A stretch of DNA of 64,000 bases from Photorhabdus bodei (GTDB taxonomy: Bacteria; Pseudomonadota; Gammaproteobacteria; Enterobacterales; Enterobacteriaceae): the NCBI RefSeq assembly GCF_003287735.1, contig NZ_NSCM01000005.1:140993-204992 (forward strand). Direction: 5' to 3'. Shown here piece by piece: positions 41,391-50,298 of this stretch. Position numbers and translations under genes: made by a program. Under the pieces are notes generated by a model. The model ran no database searches, was not told where the DNA came from, and worked only from the letters and a program-made list of their open reading frames with translations. Each line of letters begins with the position of its first letter. The stretch's first letter is position 1.

Positions 41391-41517
41391 TATACCTTAT
41401 GGATTTCAAGATGCATCGCGGCGGCAAGGGAGCGAATCCCCGGGAGCATAGATAACTATGTGACCGGGGTGAGTGAGTGCAGCCAACAAAGAGGCAACTT
41501 GAAGGATGACAGGTATA
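41391..41517 (+). repeat. ERIC, copy 10, within the fimbrial operon
   Basis: 127-bp ERIC between the pilin and chaperone genes, ending 17 bases before the chaperone ATG. As an mRNA hairpin it could act as a processing or stability element separating abundant pilin message from the rest (inference). Confidence 0.96.
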
Positions 41518-41534
41518 TAACTAAAGGAGTAAAA

Positions 41535-42203
41535 ATGCTTCGCTTTATTACTCCCTTTTTACTTGTCTTTTTTATGGGACAAGTACAAGCAGGGATTACT
41601 TTAGGCGGAACTCGCCTGATCTATAATGGCTCACAAAAAGAAGCCACAATTTCTATCACCAACTCGGATACGGAAAGACCTTATCTTGTCCAGTCGTGGG
41701 TAGATAATATCGATAACAGTCAAAATAAAGTACCGTTCGTTATTACTCCGCCATTGTTTAAGATGTCGAAAGAGAGCGAACACCAGATCCGTGTTTCATA
41801 TATCGGCAATCATTTGCCTGCGGATCGGGAATCGATATTTTTACTCAATGTCAATGCGATTCCGGCAGTTGAAAAAAATGACAATAGTAAGATGATCATC
41901 ACGATAAAAAATATTATCAAATTGATTTATCGCCCATCAGGGTTATCTGATAACGATGCTAATGATGCCATTAATCGTTTGGAAGCCTCACGTAATGCCA
42001 GTGGTGTTCAATTAACTAACCCCACAGCTTATTACGTTAATCTTAATGAGATGAAAATTGACGGAACATTAATACCTAGACCCGGATTTATTCCCCCTTT
42101 TAGTCATAAGGTATTTTCAACCCAAAATGGCATAAAAAGCGTGACTCTGACTGCTATCAACGATTACGGTGGCACAACAGAAGAGCGCCGGTTTAATTTC
42201 TGA
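41535..42203 (+). CDS. Periplasmic fimbrial chaperone (PapD family)
   Basis: 222-residue chaperone that folds pilin subunits by donor-strand complementation in the periplasm. It has a signal peptide ending QVQA, a G1-strand-type pattern, the conserved TRLIYNGSQKEATISI strand with the subunit-anchoring Arg, and YRPSGL. An open frame extends upstream into the ERIC, but AAAGGAGT six bases before the ATG at 41535 and the signal peptide fix the start there. Second coding gene of the fimbrial operon. Confidence 0.93.
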   Translation: MLRFITPFLLVFFMGQVQAGITLGGTRLIYNGSQKEATISITNSDTERPYLVQSWVDNIDNSQNKVPFVITPPLFKMSKESEHQIRVSYIGNHLPADRESIFLLNVNAIPAVEKNDNSKMIITIKNIIKLIYRPSGLSDNDANDAINRLEASRNASGVQLTNPTAYYVNLNEMKIDGTLIPRPGFIPPFSHKVFSTQNGIKSVTLTAINDYGGTTEERRFNF

Positions 42204-42226
42204 TAATATTGTCTGATGAGTGTATT

Positions 42227-44722
42227 GTGAAAAAAATAATCAGTTTTGCTTTAATGATTTGTTGTTTATCGTTGCCAGCATATGCAGAGCTGTATTTCGA
42301 TATCAATGCATTACAATTATCAGACGAAGACAAAGAAAATATTAATCTGGAGAGTTTGGCAAAAACGGACTCCCACATTCCAGGCGTCTATAAAGTTAAT
42401 GTTATCGTCAATAAACAGGATATCGGCATTAAAAGCCTATCCTTTATTGAGTGTGGAAATAAACTTTGCCCTGAATTATCTATCAGTTTATTGAAAGAAA
42501 TCGGGGTAAAAACAGCAAGTTTCCCAGAATTAGCATCCCTTGCTGAACAAGAGATCATTTCTCAACCGGAGAAATATATTAAACAGGCGTCAGCAGAACT
42601 GGATTTAAGTGCTTTGACATTGATGTTGAATTTTCCACAAGCGGCCATGCAATCGCAAATCAGGGGAGATATCTCTCCTGATCAATGGGATGATGGTTTG
42701 CCTATGTTTTTCACCAATTATCATCTGACAGGAATGCAATCCTGGAATAAAAATCAAAGTGAACAGAATCAATATCTGAATTTACGTAGTGGCTTTAATT
42801 TAGGTCCGTGGCGAATTCGCCATAATAGTTACTACAACCATACAGGTACAACATCTGAATGGAAATCGCTTAAAGCCTATGCTGAACGGGATATTCGTCC
42901 ATTGAGATCTCGGCTGGTATTGGGTGAAACATCCACCGATAGCATGGTATTCGATAGTTTCACTTTTAATGGCATTAAATTGATGTCTGATAGCCAAATG
43001 TTGCCCGATAGCCAGCAAGGGTTTGCGCCTGTTGTCCGCGGTATTGCGATGACTCACGCAAGAGTAGAAGTGCACCAGAAAGATAATATTATTTATCAGA
43101 CTTTTGTGCCACCGGGCGCTTTTGAAATTACCGATATTTACCCCAGTAACCTGAATGGTGATCTGGAAATATCCATTTATGAAGAAAATGGCAATGTCAG
43201 AAAATTTACTCAGCCCTTTGCTGCCTCACCATTGATGATCCGTGCCGGCCAAATAAAATATTTTGCTAATATCGGTAAATTCAGCGGTGGCAAACAGGCT
43301 AGTAAAAAAAGATTTATTCAGACAGAAGCGATTTACGGGTTATGGGATAGCACCACCATTTATGGTGGGGTTATTGTTTCTTCTGACTATCAAAGTCATG
43401 CATTAGGTTTAGGACATAATTTAGGGAAAATTGGCGCGGTATCAATCGATGTCACCAATGCAGCAACTCATTTCCCAAATGGAGAAAAGAAAAGCGGGCA
43501 ATCTTATCAGATACGCTACAGTAAAGGTTTTACTGAAACCAATACAACAGTGACATTGGCGGGTTATCGCTACAATACCAATGGTTATTACAGCTTTAGC
43601 GATGCCAATAATAACTATACCAATAATAACCACCAATTTACGGATAATAACAGAAATAGCGCGCCTAAAAACCGGATGCAAATAACGATGGGTCAAAGCT
43701 TAGGGCAATATGGCAGCCTTTCATTATCGGCCTGGCAACAAGATTACTGGCAAGATAAAACCCGTAAGAATCAGTCATATTCTATGTCCTATAATACTAA
43801 TATTCATGATATCTCTTTGTCATTGAGCTATAATTACCACCGTAATCTCTCAAACATTAATAACGATCAAGTTTTTTCATTCAATATCAGTATTCCTCTG
43901 GATAAATGGCTGCCATCAGATAATCACAGCGCATCGGTAGATTATGATACCGCTTATAACACCAACGGTAGCAGCCAGCATTCAATGACATTATCCGGCT
44001 CTTTACTGGAACAACAAAATCTGAATTATATGATTTCTCAGGATTACAGCTACGAAAAATCAGAGAAAGAAAAACAATCAGGTAATGCCGCCAGCCTATA
44101 TTACCGAGGTTCATATGGTTCAATTAATGTAGGCTATACCACTGATCATAGAAAAAATCAGCGGGTTAATTATGGATTGGAAGGAGCAATTATTGCCCAT
44201 CCCTATGGCGTTACCCTAGCGCAAAATATTAGCGAAAGCGGCGCCAGTGCCTTAATTCGCGCCCCCGGGGCAACCAATGCCAAGGTACTAAATAATACCT
44301 CTATCAGTACAGATTGGCGGGGATATACCGTTGTGCCTTATATATCGCAATATCGGGAAAATATGTTATCCCTTGATACCAATACATTCGGTGATGACGT
44401 AGATATTGATAATCCAACCACTAAGGTCATTCCAACCAAGGGGGCATTGGTATTGGCGGATTATTCTATTCGTGTTGGTCATCGAGTATTTTTAACTTTA
44501 CAACATAACGGTAAGAAACTTCCATTCGGCACAGTAATCACGGGCCCAAATGGTGTCAATGGTATGGTGAATGAAAAGGGCGAAGTTTTCCTAAGTGGTG
44601 TGAGTGACACAGCAAAATTAACAGCCGATTTAGGCGATAAACAAAGCTGTCATATTCAATTCGATAGTAAATTATATCAAAAAATTAATGGTATTATTCT
44701 GACTTCATTGCGTTGTCGGTGA
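42227..44722 (+). CDS. Outer-membrane fimbrial usher (PapC/FimD family)
   Basis: 831-residue usher forming the outer-membrane pore for pilus assembly. The frame opens at a TTG at 42209, but the signal peptide KKIISFALMICCLSLPAYA begins at the GTG at 42227, which I take as the start. N-terminal domain with LYFDINALQL; central beta-barrel with the LRSRLVLGETSTDS region and plug (FVPPGAFEITDIYP); C-terminal domain ending in the disulphide-bearing LRCR. Length is normal. It begins about 24 bases after the chaperone. Confidence 0.95.
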   Translation: MKKIISFALMICCLSLPAYAELYFDINALQLSDEDKENINLESLAKTDSHIPGVYKVNVIVNKQDIGIKSLSFIECGNKLCPELSISLLKEIGVKTASFPELASLAEQEIISQPEKYIKQASAELDLSALTLMLNFPQAAMQSQIRGDISPDQWDDGLPMFFTNYHLTGMQSWNKNQSEQNQYLNLRSGFNLGPWRIRHNSYYNHTGTTSEWKSLKAYAERDIRPLRSRLVLGETSTDSMVFDSFTFNGIKLMSDSQMLPDSQQGFAPVVRGIAMTHARVEVHQKDNIIYQTFVPPGAFEITDIYPSNLNGDLEISIYEENGNVRKFTQPFAASPLMIRAGQIKYFANIGKFSGGKQASKKRFIQTEAIYGLWDSTTIYGGVIVSSDYQSHALGLGHNLGKIGAVSIDVTNAATHFPNGEKKSGQSYQIRYSKGFTETNTTVTLAGYRYNTNGYYSFSDANNNYTNNNHQFTDNNRNSAPKNRMQITMGQSLGQYGSLSLSAWQQDYWQDKTRKNQSYSMSYNTNIHDISLSLSYNYHRNLSNINNDQVFSFNISIPLDKWLPSDNHSASVDYDTAYNTNGSSQHSMTLSGSLLEQQNLNYMISQDYSYEKSEKEKQSGNAASLYYRGSYGSINVGYTTDHRKNQRVNYGLEGAIIAHPYGVTLAQNISESGASALIRAPGATNAKVLNNTSISTDWRGYTVVPYISQYRENMLSLDTNTFGDDVDIDNPTTKVIPTKGALVLADYSIRVGHRVFLTLQHNGKKLPFGTVITGPNGVNGMVNEKGEVFLSGVSDTAKLTADLGDKQSCHIQFDSKLYQKINGIILTSLRCR

Positions 44723-44749
44723 TTAAAGTAGTATTTATTCAGGGAAAGC

Positions 44750-45718
44750 ATGAAAAATAAATTAATTACATTAACAATATTATTACTAATACTACTCAAC
44801 ATTACAAAATCAATTGCCTCATGTAAATTACACAGAGATTTTAAAGCGATTGATTTAAATGTTGAGATAAATGAAATTATCAATGCAGACTATAATATCC
44901 GAAGATCTATTACCATCGCTGAATACGGTCCTATGGAGCTGGCTAACAAAATAGGAATTAAAGCCGATTCACCCATTGCTAGCTGTGATAATAATGAAGA
45001 TATATCTTTCGCAACAACATCAGGTAGAATAGGATTCTCTAAAGAGAGTGGTAGGATAAAAACCAGTGTAGATAATTTATATTTTTCTATATCTTATGAT
45101 GGAGATGGGAAGGGTAGCTCTCATGATGGCATCAATAGAAAAATAACGTTAAGAGATATCGGTAAAATAACAATTAATCTTATTCAAACGAGTGATATCA
45201 AATCAGGCTCCATACTAAGAAGAGGGTTGATATCTTCTTTATCAACAAGTGATGGTAAAAAATTAATAAATATCAAATATAACAAAGACAATATAATTGG
45301 CAGTCAAAGCTGTATGACATCCACACCCTATAAAGAAATAAAACTTGGAAGGATTAATACCTCTTCATTTAAAGGGAAAGGCTCTACTGCTGGCCGTAAT
45401 AACTTCCATATTCTCATTCAATGTAAAGATAAAAATATCCCCACGATTAAGTTCACAGGAGAAGTAGTGAGTCCAAGCCTAAATAGCATTGTTAAACTAC
45501 ACCAATACAGCGAGGGAAAAACCGCCAGAGGTATTGGTGTTCAATTGTTACATAACAATAACCCTGTTGATATGGATACATCTCTTACTATAACTGAATG
45601 GGGAGGTGAAAAAGATCTTTATTATTTACCGCTTACTGCCCACTATTACCAAATAGATGATAAAGTAACCGGCGGAAAAGCTAACGCAACAATACATTTC
45701 ACATTTGAATACAAATAG
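44750..45718 (+). CDS. Fimbrial tip adhesin-like protein, first paralogue
   Basis: 322-residue secreted protein. After a signal peptide (KNKLITLTILLLILLNI...) comes an N-terminal lectin-like half, then a pilin-like half starting near SQSCMTS with the conserved SSFKGKGSTAGRNNFHILIQC segment and ending IHFTFEYK. Two-domain layout and last-in-operon position fit a tip adhesin. The receptor is unknown. It is clearly related to the next gene in domain order and in several motifs (for example FKGKG and TGGKANA). Confidence 0.85.
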   Translation: MKNKLITLTILLLILLNITKSIASCKLHRDFKAIDLNVEINEIINADYNIRRSITIAEYGPMELANKIGIKADSPIASCDNNEDISFATTSGRIGFSKESGRIKTSVDNLYFSISYDGDGKGSSHDGINRKITLRDIGKITINLIQTSDIKSGSILRRGLISSLSTSDGKKLINIKYNKDNIIGSQSCMTSTPYKEIKLGRINTSSFKGKGSTAGRNNFHILIQCKDKNIPTIKFTGEVVSPSLNSIVKLHQYSEGKTARGIGVQLLHNNNPVDMDTSLTITEWGGEKDLYYLPLTAHYYQIDDKVTGGKANATIHFTFEYK

Positions 45719-45778
45719 CTTTACAAACCATCTAATTTGACTTAAATTATTAACATCACGATAACATGAGAAAAAAGA

Positions 45779-45916
45779 GAAATTTTCCTCAGTGATGTTA
45801 ATAATACAGCAGAATTAAAACCTGATTTAGACACTAAATAAAGCGTCCATATTAATTTCACTAATAAATTATATCGGAAAAATAATGGCGCTACTCTCGC
45901 TTCGTTGTATTATTAA
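45779..45916 (+). pseudogene. Usher C-terminal remnant between the two adhesin genes
   Basis: Translation gives EIFLSDVNNTAELKPDLDTK, a stop, then SVHINFTNKLYRKNNGATL. It aligns residue by residue with the usher's own C-terminus (EVFLSGVSDTAKLTADLGDK, then CHIQFDSKLYQKINGIIL). This is the 3' scar of a second usher-adhesin unit, most of which has been deleted. Confidence 0.85.
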
Positions 45917-45963
45917 TAAATCGCGTTATTAGTAATTAAGAATAAATCTCAACAGGCATAGAT

Positions 45964-46974
45964 ATGAAATCTTATTTACGGTTATTAATTTCTGCTGTTT
46001 TACTGTTTAATATCAATAAAATACATGCTGCTTGTATTTCAGAATCCACAACGGGTAACGGCACTGTATATTTTGACTTAAGTTCACTTAAATTAAACTT
46101 AAATACATCAAACACTAAAAGTATTCATGTCGCCAGATTCAGTGCTGAACAGTTAGCTAGCAGTATGGGGCTCAACATAAATGATCCTCTTTTTTCATGT
46201 GATGACAACGGATATTTGGTTTTTGGTGAAAGTGTTTATCCTGGCATGGCAGGTAATACGGAGCACGGGACCGGAAAGTTAACAACAGGCATAGAGAATC
46301 TCTATTTATATTTTGTTGCTCCTACTGGGAACCTAAATAATATGAAATATCCCACAACGGATGGCAGAAGTTATATCTATTACCCACCAGAAAAGAAAAA
46401 AATCACCTGGAAAGATATCGGTGATATTGATGTTTATCTCTATAAAGAAGGCGCAATTAAATCGGGAAGATCATTACATGCTGGAATAATTTCCCTATTA
46501 CAAACATCGAACGGCATCCGTCTAATAACAATAAGAAACAAAACAAGATATCATGTTACTGCTCAAGGCTGCATGGCGTTATCTGGCGATCAAACCGTTA
46601 GATTTCATGATGTTTATAGTTCTTCGTTTAAAGGAAAAGGAACCACTGCCGGCCATGCTGATTTTAATATCGGCATTGAATGTACAGAAAAAATCGAACC
46701 TACCATTACATTTTCAGCAAGAACAATCAGTGGCGCCCCAGAGAGTATTATTCAATTAAACAGAGCTAATGCAGCGAATACAGCAAAAGGGGTTGGTGTG
46801 CAAATCTTATATATGGGAACACCCGTTCCTATTGGAAAACCATTTGTCGTCGGTCATTCTGACAGGAATGCTCGTTATAATTTACCTTTCATTGCCCGCT
46901 ATTACCAAACCGATGATAGAATAACAGGCGGAAAAGCTAACGCAATAGCACATTTTACCGTTCAATATGAGTGA
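45964..46974 (+). CDS. Fimbrial tip adhesin-like protein, second paralogue
   Basis: 336-residue protein with signal peptide (KSYLRLLISAVLLFNINKIHA) and the same two-part plan as the gene before it: a variable N-terminal half and a pilin half with AQGCMALSG, SSFKGKGTTAGHADFNIGIEC, YYQTDDRITGGKANA and a C-terminal HFTVQYE strand. An usher remnant lies just upstream, so this gene probably came with a duplicated or related usher-adhesin unit. Two tip proteins with diverged N-terminal domains suggest different receptors (inference). Confidence 0.85.
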   Translation: MKSYLRLLISAVLLFNINKIHAACISESTTGNGTVYFDLSSLKLNLNTSNTKSIHVARFSAEQLASSMGLNINDPLFSCDDNGYLVFGESVYPGMAGNTEHGTGKLTTGIENLYLYFVAPTGNLNNMKYPTTDGRSYIYYPPEKKKITWKDIGDIDVYLYKEGAIKSGRSLHAGIISLLQTSNGIRLITIRNKTRYHVTAQGCMALSGDQTVRFHDVYSSSFKGKGTTAGHADFNIGIECTEKIEPTITFSARTISGAPESIIQLNRANAANTAKGVGVQILYMGTPVPIGKPFVVGHSDRNARYNLPFIARYYQTDDRITGGKANAIAHFTVQYE

Positions 46975-46983
46975 TATTAAGTA

Positions 46984-47111
46984 TATACCTTATGGATTTC
47001 AAGATGCATTGCGGCGGCAAGGGAGCGAATCCCCGGGAGCATAGATAACTATGTGACCGGGGTGAGTGAGTGCAGCCAACAAAGAGGGCAACTTGAAAGA
47101 TGACGGGTATA
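46984..47111 (+). repeat. ERIC, copy 11
   Basis: 128-bp ERIC (one extra G near the 3' arm) ending 34 bases before the phosphopantetheinyl transferase start, so it probably lies in that gene's leader or promoter. Confidence 0.95.
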
Positions 47112-47145
47112 GACTGTAGGATATTTTATTATCAGGATAATTAAC

Positions 47146-47889
47146 ATGGAACAGACAGTTATACACACCAATCAAGCGCCGCTGCCAGAATATGACAACG
47201 GATTTATCACTCAAATCGAGTATGGAACGGTTGTTAAACACCCCCAAGTGCATTTCTGGCAAGCTCGCTTTGAACTTTCACATTATCACGATGAATTGTT
47301 CAATCAATTAAATCTCCCCTTCCCTGCTACATTAGCTAAAGCCGTCAAGAAGCGGCGGGCTGAATATCTGGCGGCACGTTATTGCGCCAGACAACTTTTA
47401 GCGCAATTAGGGCAACCAGCATTTAATTTGATCTCTGGTAATGATCGCGCCCCAATCTGGCCACAGAATATTTGCGGTTCTGTTTCTCATTCATCTCATT
47501 GTGCAATTGTACTAGCGGCACCGCAAATTCATAACCGATTAATTGGTGTCGATGTAGAAGCTATCGTTGATCGTCAAAATATAGATGAAATCACAAAAAT
47601 GATTGTGAATGACAGGGAAATTCAACTTCTGAAACATTGTCATTTACCACTTGAACAAGCGTTTACCCTTGCCTTTTCTATAAAAGAGAGCTTATATAAA
47701 GCGCTATATCCACAAGTAAAACGGTTCTTTGGCTTTGAGGCGGCGGAGATTATTGACCTATCACTTGAAAATAATGAAATAACATTAGCGTTGCAGGAAA
47801 CACTCACTCCTCATTATCCGTCTGGCACAATATTCCGTGGGCAATTTATTATCTATCCACAGGAAATATTAACGCTAATTATTCAATAG
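47146..47889 (+). CDS. 4'-phosphopantetheinyl transferase (Sfp/EntD type)
   Basis: Transfers phosphopantetheine from CoA to the conserved serine of carrier proteins. The 247-residue protein has the family's Mg-binding GVDVEAI motif (Asp, Glu), the SHSSHCAIV segment and the FSIKESLYKAL helix that corresponds to W-x-x-K-E-x-x-x-K. Length matches EntD. It could activate the carriers of the NRPS-PKS cluster about 13 kb away. In Photorhabdus an EntD-like gene named ngrA is needed for nematode symbiosis. This may be it, but I cannot confirm that from sequence alone. Monocistronic, convergent with hpaR. Confidence 0.9.
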   Translation: MEQTVIHTNQAPLPEYDNGFITQIEYGTVVKHPQVHFWQARFELSHYHDELFNQLNLPFPATLAKAVKKRRAEYLAARYCARQLLAQLGQPAFNLISGNDRAPIWPQNICGSVSHSSHCAIVLAAPQIHNRLIGVDVEAIVDRQNIDEITKMIVNDREIQLLKHCHLPLEQAFTLAFSIKESLYKALYPQVKRFFGFEAAEIIDLSLENNEITLALQETLTPHYPSGTIFRGQFIIYPQEILTLIIQ

Positions 47890-47901
47890 ATAAAACTGAT
47901 A

Positions 47902-47926
47902 ATTGCTGATTCTGCTCAGCAATTTC
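47902..47926. terminator. Hairpin between convergent phosphopantetheinyl transferase and hpaR genes
   Basis: Perfect 8-bp stem ATTGCTGA-ttctgc-TCAGCAAT followed by TTC, located between two convergent stop codons. Likely bidirectional terminator, with weak T tracts. Confidence 0.55.
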
Positions 47927-47965
47927 ACTATTGTTCATTACCATCATTTTCAATAAAGATTCTAT

Positions 47966-48412
47966 TTACTTAATATCCCTTTCCGTATTCATCAGTGAGT
48001 TCTTACCAACAGCAATTAACTCCTCCAACAACGCTGAAAGCTGAACCAGCTTTTCCGGCGAAAAGGCTTTTTCAATCGCCTGATATCCTTGTTCTACCTG
48101 CTCTTTCGCCTTTTCATAAAGTTTCTGACCATCCGGTGTTAAAGAAACATAAAGTTTGCGCTGGTCATTCATCGGTTTAAGACGAAAGATCAAGCCATCA
48201 CGCTCCATGCGAGTCAATATCCCAGTCAAACTTGGACGAAGAATACAGGTCTGGCAAGACAAATCATAAAAATCAATTGACCGATTACCAGACAGTACAC
48301 GAATAATACGCCACTGCTGTTCAGTCAAATTATGACTCTTAAGGATTGGGCGGAAAAAACCCATCGCGGTTTCTCGCGCTTGAAGTAATGCAATTGTCAG
48401 AGATTCATGCAT
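47966..48412 (-). CDS. hpaR: MarR-family repressor of the homoprotocatechuate operon
   Basis: 148-residue MarR-type winged-helix regulator. It has LTEQQWRIIRVLSG, the recognition helix region CILRPSLTGILTRMERDGLI and the wing RKLYVSLTPDG, typical of HpaR/HpcR. It is divergent from hpaG, the arrangement known for E. coli hpa clusters, where HpaR represses the meta-cleavage operon and hydroxyphenylacetates induce it. An ERIC sits 40 bases upstream of its start. Confidence 0.93.
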   Translation of the reverse strand: MHESLTIALLQARETAMGFFRPILKSHNLTEQQWRIIRVLSGNRSIDFYDLSCQTCILRPSLTGILTRMERDGLIFRLKPMNDQRKLYVSLTPDGQKLYEKAKEQVEQGYQAIEKAFSPEKLVQLSALLEELIAVGKNSLMNTERDIK

Positions 48413-48452
48413 GGGTAATGAAGGCTCACTGATTACTCTTTGTTGAAAGTAC

Positions 48453-48579
48453 TATACCCGTCATCTTTCAAGTTGCCTCTTTGTTGGCTGCACTCACTCA
48501 CCCCGGTCACATCATTATCTATGCTCCCGGGGATTCGCGCCCTTGCCGTCACGATGCATCTTGAAATCCATAGGGTATA
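48453..48579 (-). repeat. ERIC, copy 12, in the hpaR-hpaG intergenic region
   Basis: 127-bp ERIC next to the hpaR start, between hpaR and the hpa operon. It should fall in or near the hpaR leader. Confidence 0.95.
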
Positions 48580-48733
48580 TCTCACTCTATAACCACAATA
48601 AAAAAGACTAGCACGTCCCTCAGTCAACCACAAAGAAAAAATCATAAAAATATTAATAAGTAAATAAAAATAAACTCTTAAAATTAGGTTAATAAAAGGT
48701 TAATACAGAAGTAAGCATTTTATCCATAAAAAG

Positions 48734-48751
48734 ATTAATATATTGATTAAT
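48734..48751. promoter_or_regulatory. Candidate HpaR operator 1
   Basis: ATTAATATATTGATTAAT is an 18-bp inverted repeat with a single mismatch in the hpaR-hpaG intergenic region. It resembles a second palindrome 113 bp nearer hpaG. Assignment to HpaR is from position and family behaviour only. Confidence 0.4.
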
Positions 48752-48846
48752 AATGATAAAAAACAAATTTAGTGGAGATATTGTTACTGAGATCACAATT
48801 AAAATTAACAAACACATTAACATATTGCAACAACGCGCCCTGTAGC

Positions 48847-48864
48847 TTATTAATATATTAATAA
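48847..48864. promoter_or_regulatory. Candidate HpaR operator 2
   Basis: TTATTAATATATTAATAA is a perfect 18-bp palindrome, 43 bases before the hpaG1 start. MarR proteins bind such palindromes overlapping promoters. AT-rich DNA makes chance palindromes common, so certainty is moderate. Confidence 0.45.
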
Positions 48865-48907
48865 ATGCATCTTAAAACCGCCCGTTTAAGTTTATGAGGA
48901 ATCGTTA

Positions 48908-49540
48908 ATGAAAGGCACTGTCTTCGCCGTAGCCCTCAACCACCAGAGCCAGGTAGATTTCTGGCATGGCTCATTTCAGCAAACACCTTATAACACGCTG
49001 CCTAAGACACCAGTATGGTTCATTAAACCACGCAATACCGTTATCACCTCCGGTGAAGCGATTCCCCATCCGGTAGGTGAAGAGGTTCAAAGCGGTGCGA
49101 CGCTGGCATTAATAATAGGTAAAACCGCCCGCAAAGTTGTTATCGAAAACGCAGCGGAATATATCGCAGGTTATGCATTAGCTAATGAAGTCAGCCTGCC
49201 TGAAACCGCTTTTTATCGTCCGGCAATTAAAGCTAAGTGTCGTGATGGTTTTTGCCCCATAGGCCAAATGATCCATCCTAAATCCATTGATGCGTTAGAT
49301 ATCGTTACCGAAATCAATGGTCAGGAAGTTGATCGCTGGTCAACAGCCGATCTGGTGCGTTCAGCCACGGAATTAGTTGCAGCATTGAGTGATTTCGCAA
49401 CCCTTAAAGAAGGGGATGTGATCCTGCTTGGAACGCCACACCAACGCGTGGCTATCAAACCGGGCGACAAAGTTGTTATTCGGGCAGCGGGTTTCCCATC
49501 ACTGGAAAATCAGGTTGTGCAAGTGGGAGAAAAAGCATGA
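48908..49540 (+). CDS. hpaG1: HpaG, N-terminal-type subunit (isomerase/decarboxylase)
   Basis: 210-residue member of the fumarylacetoacetate hydrolase fold, acting late in homoprotocatechuate breakdown (5-oxopent-3-ene-1,2,5-tricarboxylate decarboxylase / 2-hydroxyhepta-2,4-diene-1,7-dioate isomerase). Metal-binding and core residues are visible in IKPRNTVI, GATLALIIGKTA and LLGTPHQ. In E. coli both halves are one polypeptide of about 430 residues. Here they are two genes overlapping by ATGA, so cotranslated. GAGGAATCG precedes the ATG. First gene of the operon. Confidence 0.92.
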   Translation: MKGTVFAVALNHQSQVDFWHGSFQQTPYNTLPKTPVWFIKPRNTVITSGEAIPHPVGEEVQSGATLALIIGKTARKVVIENAAEYIAGYALANEVSLPETAFYRPAIKAKCRDGFCPIGQMIHPKSIDALDIVTEINGQEVDRWSTADLVRSATELVAALSDFATLKEGDVILLGTPHQRVAIKPGDKVVIRAAGFPSLENQVVQVGEKA

Positions 49541-50298
49541 AACACGCAAGAGTTCACTATCAAGGCCGCGATTTGCTTGTTACCGTCGATGAACAGGAAA
49601 ATGTCTGCCTGCCTGATGGCAGTAAAATCACCGGCGAATCCGTTCAATGGCTGCCACCCGCAAACGGTACCCTGTTTGCCCTCGGTTTGAATTATGCAGA
49701 TCACGCCACTGAGCTGGAATTTAAGCCCCCCAAAGAACCACTGGTTTTTATCAAGGCCGCCAATACGCTAACCGGTCATCGTCAGGTTTCCGTTCGCCCT
49801 GATAATGTGGAATATATGCATTATGAAGCCGAGCTGGTTGTTGTCATCGGCAAAACCGCCTACAAAGTCGCTAAAGAACACGCGATGGATTACGTTGCCG
49901 GGTACACCGTCTGTAACGATTACGCAATCCGTGACTATCTGGAAAACTACTATCGCCCTAATCTCCGGGTAAAAAGCCGCGATACACTGACCCCCATCGG
50001 TCCGTGGTTCGTCGATAAAGAAGATGTACCCGATCCGCATAATCTGACATTAAGCACCTGGGTTAATGGTGAATTGCGTCAACGCGGCACAACCGCTGAT
50101 TTGATCTTCAATATTCCATTCTTGATCGCTTATCTAAGCGACTTTATGACGCTGCAACCGGGAGACATGATCGCCACCGGCACGCCAAAAGGATTATCCG
50201 ATGTGGTGCCGGGAGATGAAGTTATTGTTGAAGTTGAAGGTGTAGGGCGTCTGGTCAACCGTATTGTCAGCCAGCAAGAGTATGAGGAGAGTCTGTAA
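49537..50298 (+). CDS. hpaG2: HpaG, C-terminal-type subunit (isomerase/decarboxylase)
   Basis: 253-residue fumarylacetoacetate-hydrolase-fold protein. It has GLNYADHATEL, EAELVVVIGKTAYKV, the metal-site region GYTVCNDYAIRDYL and the end-loop MIATGTPKGLSDV typical of the catalytic half of HpaG. It overlaps hpaG1 by four bases and its TAA overlaps the hpaE ATG as TAATG. The substrate and product are as for HpaG; which half carries which activity cannot be told from sequence. Confidence 0.93.
   Translation: MKHARVHYQGRDLLVTVDEQENVCLPDGSKITGESVQWLPPANGTLFALGLNYADHATELEFKPPKEPLVFIKAANTLTGHRQVSVRPDNVEYMHYEAELVVVIGKTAYKVAKEHAMDYVAGYTVCNDYAIRDYLENYYRPNLRVKSRDTLTPIGPWFVDKEDVPDPHNLTLSTWVNGELRQRGTTADLIFNIPFLIAYLSDFMTLQPGDMIATGTPKGLSDVVPGDEVIVEVEGVGRLVNRIVSQQEYEESL

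Noticed and set aside
41460..41534. Extended N-terminus for the fimbrial chaperone beginning inside the ERIC
   Set aside because: The added residues are ERIC translation. The signal peptide and AAAGGAGT support the start at 41535.
48508..48907. Possible small gene in the hpaR-hpaG intergenic region
   Set aside because: No frame has both a ribosome binding site and reasonable length; the region is AT-rich and better explained as regulatory.
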